A program made the position numbers and the translations under genes. A stretch of 28,758 bases of DNA from Firmicutes bacterium UBA6132 (lineage in GTDB: Bacteria > Bacillota_A > Clostridia > Tissierellales > Sedimentibacteraceae). Location of the stretch: positions 1-28,758 of the forward strand of contig DIVM01000186.1 of the NCBI GenBank assembly GCA_002435835.1. Reading direction: 5' to 3'. A model generated the notes under the pieces. It was given only the letters and a program-made list of their open reading frames with translations, was not told the DNA's origin and searched no databases. This document shows positions 25,673 through 28,758 of this stretch, one piece after another; the first letter of the stretch is position 1; the number at the start of each line of letters is the position of its first letter.

Positions 25673-26488
25673 ATGAAAATGATTATAAACAATAAAGAAT
25701 TTAACATCGGTGAAAGAACTTATATTATGGGCATATTAAATGTTACTCCAGATTCTTTTTCTGACGGTGGAAAATTTAATTCATTGGATATGGCAAAAAA
25801 ACAAGTTAAAAAAATGATTGAAGATGGCGTTGATATAATTGATGTTGGAGGCGAATCCACAAGACCTAATTATATAAGAATAAGCGATGAAGATGAAATA
25901 AATCGTGTTGTACCTATAATTAAAATGATCAGAGAACATTTTGATATACCAGTTTCTGTTGATACATACAAATCAAAAGTTGCAGAAGCAGCTATTATAG
26001 CAGGGGCTGGTTTAATAAATGATGTTTGGGGATTAAAAGCTGATAAAGATATGGCTTCAGTAGTTGCAAAATATAATGTTGCCTGCTGTTTGATGCACAA
26101 CAGAGAAAACACTGAATATAAAAACTTAATAGAAGATGTAAAAAATGATATACAAGAATCCATTGAATTAGCTAAAGCTGCTGGGGTTAAAGATGAAAAC
26201 ATAATGATAGATCCAGGTATTGGTTTTGCTAAAAATGTTCAGCAAAATTTACAAGTTATGAATAATCTTGAACAATTAAAGCAGTTGGGTTATCCAATAC
26301 TTCTTGGAACTTCAAGAAAATCAACTATAGGACATGTTCTTAATTTACCTGTAAACGAAAGAGAAGAAGGAACAATGGCCACAACTGCAGTTGGAATGAT
26401 GAAAGGTGCTTGTGACTTTGTTAGAGTTCATGATGTATTAAAAAATAAAAGATTAGTTACTATGATTGAAGCTATAATATATTCATAA
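25673..26488 (+). CDS. folP: Dihydropteroate synthase
   Basis: 271 residues, normal for the family. The cytosolic TIM-barrel enzyme joins 6-hydroxymethyl-dihydropterin diphosphate to p-aminobenzoate; it is the sulfonamide target. Signature segments: MGILNVTPDSFSDGGKF (19-35), DVGGESTRPN (about 57-66), SVDTYKSKVAEAA, LINDVWGL, DPGIGFAKNVQQN and LGTSRKSTIG, ending RVHDV. The pABA/pterin loops show no obvious resistance insertion. Ribosome site GAAAGGA, ATG 25673; an ATG two codons later is possible. The folB-folK fusion follows after a 58-base gap. Confidence 0.97.
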   Translation: MKMIINNKEFNIGERTYIMGILNVTPDSFSDGGKFNSLDMAKKQVKKMIEDGVDIIDVGGESTRPNYIRISDEDEINRVVPIIKMIREHFDIPVSVDTYKSKVAEAAIIAGAGLINDVWGLKADKDMASVVAKYNVACCLMHNRENTEYKNLIEDVKNDIQESIELAKAAGVKDENIMIDPGIGFAKNVQQNLQVMNNLEQLKQLGYPILLGTSRKSTIGHVLNLPVNEREEGTMATTAVGMMKGACDFVRVHDVLKNKRLVTMIEAIIYS

Positions 26489-26546
26489 ATAATAAATAAA
26501 ATTGAAAAATTTAAATGTAAAATACCATTTGAATTCGGAGACAAAA

Positions 26547-27392
26547 ATGGATAAGATGTATATTAAAAATTTAAATATTTTTGCAAATCACGGAGTATTT
26601 AAAGAAGAAAAAAATTTAGGACAGCTTTTTATTTTATCCCTTGAACTAAGTTTGAATTTAAAAAAAGCAGGACGAAACAATATTTTACAAGATACAGTTC
26701 ATTATGGAGAATTGTGCGAAAAAGTTCAAAAAGAGTTTATAAGGGAAAGTTATGATCTTATAGAAACTGCAGCACTTAAAATAGCTGAATTTATTTTAAT
26801 AGAGTACCCTATAATTAAAGGTGTCAAAGTTTTTTTAAAAAAGCCATGGGCTCCTATTCACATGCACTTAGATACTGTTGAAATAATGGTTGAAAGAAAA
26901 TATCATAAAGCTTATATTGGATTGGGATCTAATATGGGAAATAAAAAAGAAAATTTAATTCAAGCACTTGATATTTTAAAGGAATCAGGACATACAAAAA
27001 TAAATAAATGTTCAACATTTATAGAAACAAAACCATGGGGATACATTCAACAAGATGATTTTGTAAATGCAGTGGCTGAAATAAATACATTTTTAGAACC
27101 TGATGAATTATTAAATGCACTCTTGGATATTGAAGCTACTTTATTAAGAAAACGAGATATAAAATGGGGACCAAGAACTGTTGATTTAGACATAATTTTA
27201 TATGATAACTTAATAATTTATGATGAAAATTTAATAGTGCCACATCCTCGTATGCAAGAAAGAGAATTTGTTTTAAAGCCATTATGTGAAATTGCACCAT
27301 ATTTAATACACCCTGTTTTAAATAAAAGCATATTTGTTTTATTAAATGAATTAAAAAAATCAAATGAACCAAATGAGTCAAATCAAAATTAG
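26547..27392 (+). CDS. folBK: FolB-FolK fusion: dihydroneopterin aldolase and HPPK
   Basis: 281 residues with two enzymes. Residues 1-118 are dihydroneopterin aldolase: NIFANHGVFKEEKNLGQ with Glu21, VHYGEL with Tyr53, and the catalytic Lys99 in LKKPWAPI. Residues 120-270 are 6-hydroxymethyl-dihydropterin pyrophosphokinase: YIGLGSNMGNKKENL (123-137), ETKPWG, the catalytic RDIKWGPRTVDLDIILYDN block (203-221) and VPHPRMQEREFVLKPL. They carry out successive pterin steps before FolP. Start: ATG 26547 has CGGAG six bases upstream; an in-frame TTG at 26502 lacks a ribosome site and adds residues not seen in FolB. The Asn/Glu-rich tail (SNEPNESNQN) is probably disordered. Confidence 0.95.
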   Translation: MDKMYIKNLNIFANHGVFKEEKNLGQLFILSLELSLNLKKAGRNNILQDTVHYGELCEKVQKEFIRESYDLIETAALKIAEFILIEYPIIKGVKVFLKKPWAPIHMHLDTVEIMVERKYHKAYIGLGSNMGNKKENLIQALDILKESGHTKINKCSTFIETKPWGYIQQDDFVNAVAEINTFLEPDELLNALLDIEATLLRKRDIKWGPRTVDLDIILYDNLIIYDENLIVPHPRMQEREFVLKPLCEIAPYLIHPVLNKSIFVLLNELKKSNEPNESNQN

Positions 27393-27432
27393 ATAATTAA
27401 CTTATTTTTTAATAAGAAAGAGGAATCAATTA

Positions 27433-28506
27433 ATGAACATAGATACTAAAAAGAAATTTATAATAAATGTTGCATATATTGTAACTGTTTATGCAGTTTT
27501 ATACTTCATTTTTAAGTATATGATACATTGGATTATGCCATTTGTTGTAGGGTTTTTAATAGCATCATCTCTAAAACCTATTGCAAGGTATATAACTAAA
27601 ATAACAAGAATTAAAGGAAAAAGTGTACCCATATTTGTAATTTCTATGTTTTATGCAATAGTAGGACTTATATTATGGTTTTTAATATCATTTTTATGGA
27701 ACCAAACATTTGAATTTATATATGCTTTACCTAAATTTTATTTTGAAAATGTTGAGCCTATTTTGTTTGGAATTAATGATTGGCTTGTTGAAAGAACCAG
27801 TGATCTTTCGCCAGAACTTTCAGCTACAATTTCAGACATAATACAAAATATGATAGACTATTTAGCCACAGCTATTAAAAATATATCAGTATTTTTAGTA
27901 TCATTTGCAACTGATATTATATCTAATTTTCCATTATATTTAATATCAATAATATTCACAATTGTATTGTCAGTGTTTATAAGTACAAACTATTACGAAA
28001 TTTCAGCATTTATTAAGAAACAGCTTCCTGAAAAATTTAATTCGACTTTTGCTGAAGCAAGAATTTTCGTTTCAGGTACATTATTAAAAATGATAAAAGC
28101 ATATGCAAAAATATGTTTAATTACTTTTTTTGAAATAGTTATTGGATTAGCTTTATTGAAAGTGGAATACAGAGTACCAATTGCAGCAATAGTTGCTGTA
28201 CTTGACATAATGCCTGTATTAGGAACTGGCGGTGTTCTCATTCCTTGGGCTATAATCGAATTAATCTCAAAAGATTATACCATGGGCTTTGGATTATTAG
28301 GACTATATGTATTTGTGACAGTTGCAAGAAATATTATAGAGCCAAGAATAGTTGGAAAACAAATTGGATTACATCCAATAATTACTATAACAGCCATGTA
28401 TGCTGGACTTAGACTATTTGGATTTGTTGGATTTATATCTGCTCCTATGATAGCAATATTAATTAAATACCTAAACGATTCAGGAAAAATAAATCTATAT
28501 AAATAA
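27433..28506 (+). CDS. ytvI: AI-2E family transporter, YtvI-type sporulation membrane protein
   Basis: 357 residues with about seven or eight membrane helices: two pairs near the N-terminus (about 10-50 and 65-90), a helix pair around 145-185, and a C-terminal block with GLALLKVEYRVPIAAIVAVLDIMPVLGTGGVLIPWAIIEL (about 235-275) and NIIEPRIVGKQIGLHPIITI, the hallmark of the AI-2E/PerM family. The overall pattern fits the YtvI subgroup found in spore formers; its transport role is not known. Ribosome site AAAGAGGA. It starts 40 bases after folBK with no terminator between, so it may be transcribed with the folate genes. A terminator follows at 28535-28587. Confidence 0.88.
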   Translation: MNIDTKKKFIINVAYIVTVYAVLYFIFKYMIHWIMPFVVGFLIASSLKPIARYITKITRIKGKSVPIFVISMFYAIVGLILWFLISFLWNQTFEFIYALPKFYFENVEPILFGINDWLVERTSDLSPELSATISDIIQNMIDYLATAIKNISVFLVSFATDIISNFPLYLISIIFTIVLSVFISTNYYEISAFIKKQLPEKFNSTFAEARIFVSGTLLKMIKAYAKICLITFFEIVIGLALLKVEYRVPIAAIVAVLDIMPVLGTGGVLIPWAIIELISKDYTMGFGLLGLYVFVTVARNIIEPRIVGKQIGLHPIITITAMYAGLRLFGFVGFISAPMIAILIKYLNDSGKINLYK

Positions 28507-28534
28507 CAAAAAAGGATTAGTAAATTAAAATGGC

Positions 28535-28587
28535 ACCCATAGAATAGACACTATAAAAAAGGTGTTTAGATTATGGGTATTTTTTTG
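28535..28587 (+). terminator. Terminator after ytvI
   Basis: ACCCATA (28535-28541) pairs with TATGGGT (28572-28578); after a small internal loop ACAC (28548-28551) pairs with GTGT (28562-28565). A run of seven T follows. Confidence 0.8.
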
Positions 28588-28622
28588 TATAATAAAATGG
28601 TAGTAAGATGGAGGATTACAAA

Positions 28623-28758
28623 ATGAGCAAAATTATTTTTTCATCAGATGATACCGGTATATTAAATAGAAATACAAATGTTTTACGTGTATCTGAAAAA
28701 TCAATCACTTATACAGATGAATTCAAAAACACTTTATAGAAGAATATTTAGCAGGTAA
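28623..28758 (+). pseudogene. IS3-like orfA (helix-turn-helix transposase subunit), frame-shifted and cut by window edge
   Basis: ATG 28623, behind GGAGG, opens 38 codons that end SITYTDEFKNTL and stop at 28737-28739. In the +1-shifted frame the sequence continues HFIEEYLAG to the window end. Joined, SITYTDEFK(K)HFIEEYLAGK matches the start of IS3-family orfA proteins common in Clostridia. One A is missing in the run at 28724-28729 (five instead of six), which breaks the gene. The element therefore appears inactive, unless the base is a sequencing error or the run supports slippage. No terminal inverted repeat was recognised between 28588 and 28622. Confidence 0.7.

Overview
The window is low-GC, densely packed bacterial chromosome, most like an anaerobic, probably spore-forming member of the Clostridia. 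The evidence is the strong AT bias, AGGAGG-type ribosome sites before most genes, sigma-A type promoters, a YtvI-type sporulation membrane protein, a Ni-CODH-family protein beside a manganese catalase, and the NusG_II/Gx membrane pair. I cannot name the species; a Tissierellales/Sedimentibacter-like organism is only an impression.

Layout. 1-4964 (all minus): a catabolic-looking set with a GntR/FCD regulator, an M29-type metalloenzyme, a class V PLP enzyme and a DAACS-family sodium symporter cut by the window edge. A strong promoter and three TTGCATRCAA-like palindromes precede the metalloenzyme gene. 5437-6311 (minus): Gx transporter and NusG domain II protein, overlapping by ATGA. 6485-8714 (minus): a PstS-like phosphate lipoprotein whose two halves are in swapped order (a circular permutation) behind a possible Pho box, then a bacterial PH-domain protein and a two-helix membrane protein that appears to start at AUU. 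9061-9261 (plus): a cold-shock protein with a long leader. 9377-12116 (minus): a CODH-like protein missing one cysteine ligand of the Ni-Fe C-cluster, and a manganese catalase; together they suggest a stress-defence locus rather than CO metabolism.

12226-24213 (minus): a nine-gene lactose/galactoside operon, in transcription order beta-galactosidase, two ABC permeases, sugar-binding lipoprotein, LacI-type regulator, aldose-1-epimerase-like protein, galactokinase, MsmX/UgpC-type ATPase and GalT. One promoter followed by two copies of the palindrome GAAATCGATTTC controls it, and a terminator closes it. GalE is absent. Lactose or another galactoside would be imported by the ABC system, hydrolysed by LacZ, and the galactose converted by GalM, GalK and GalT.

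24577-28506 (plus): a folate operon (folE, an HD-domain protein, folP, a folB-folK fusion) followed by ytvI. The HD protein is a candidate for the missing dihydroneopterin triphosphate dephosphorylation step. The window ends in the start of an IS3-like orfA with a one-base frameshift.

The most unusual items are the permuted PstS, the C-cluster-deficient CODH homologue beside a catalase, two apparent non-standard start codons (AUU and AUA) with ideal ribosome sites, and the operator architecture upstream of the metalloenzyme operon.
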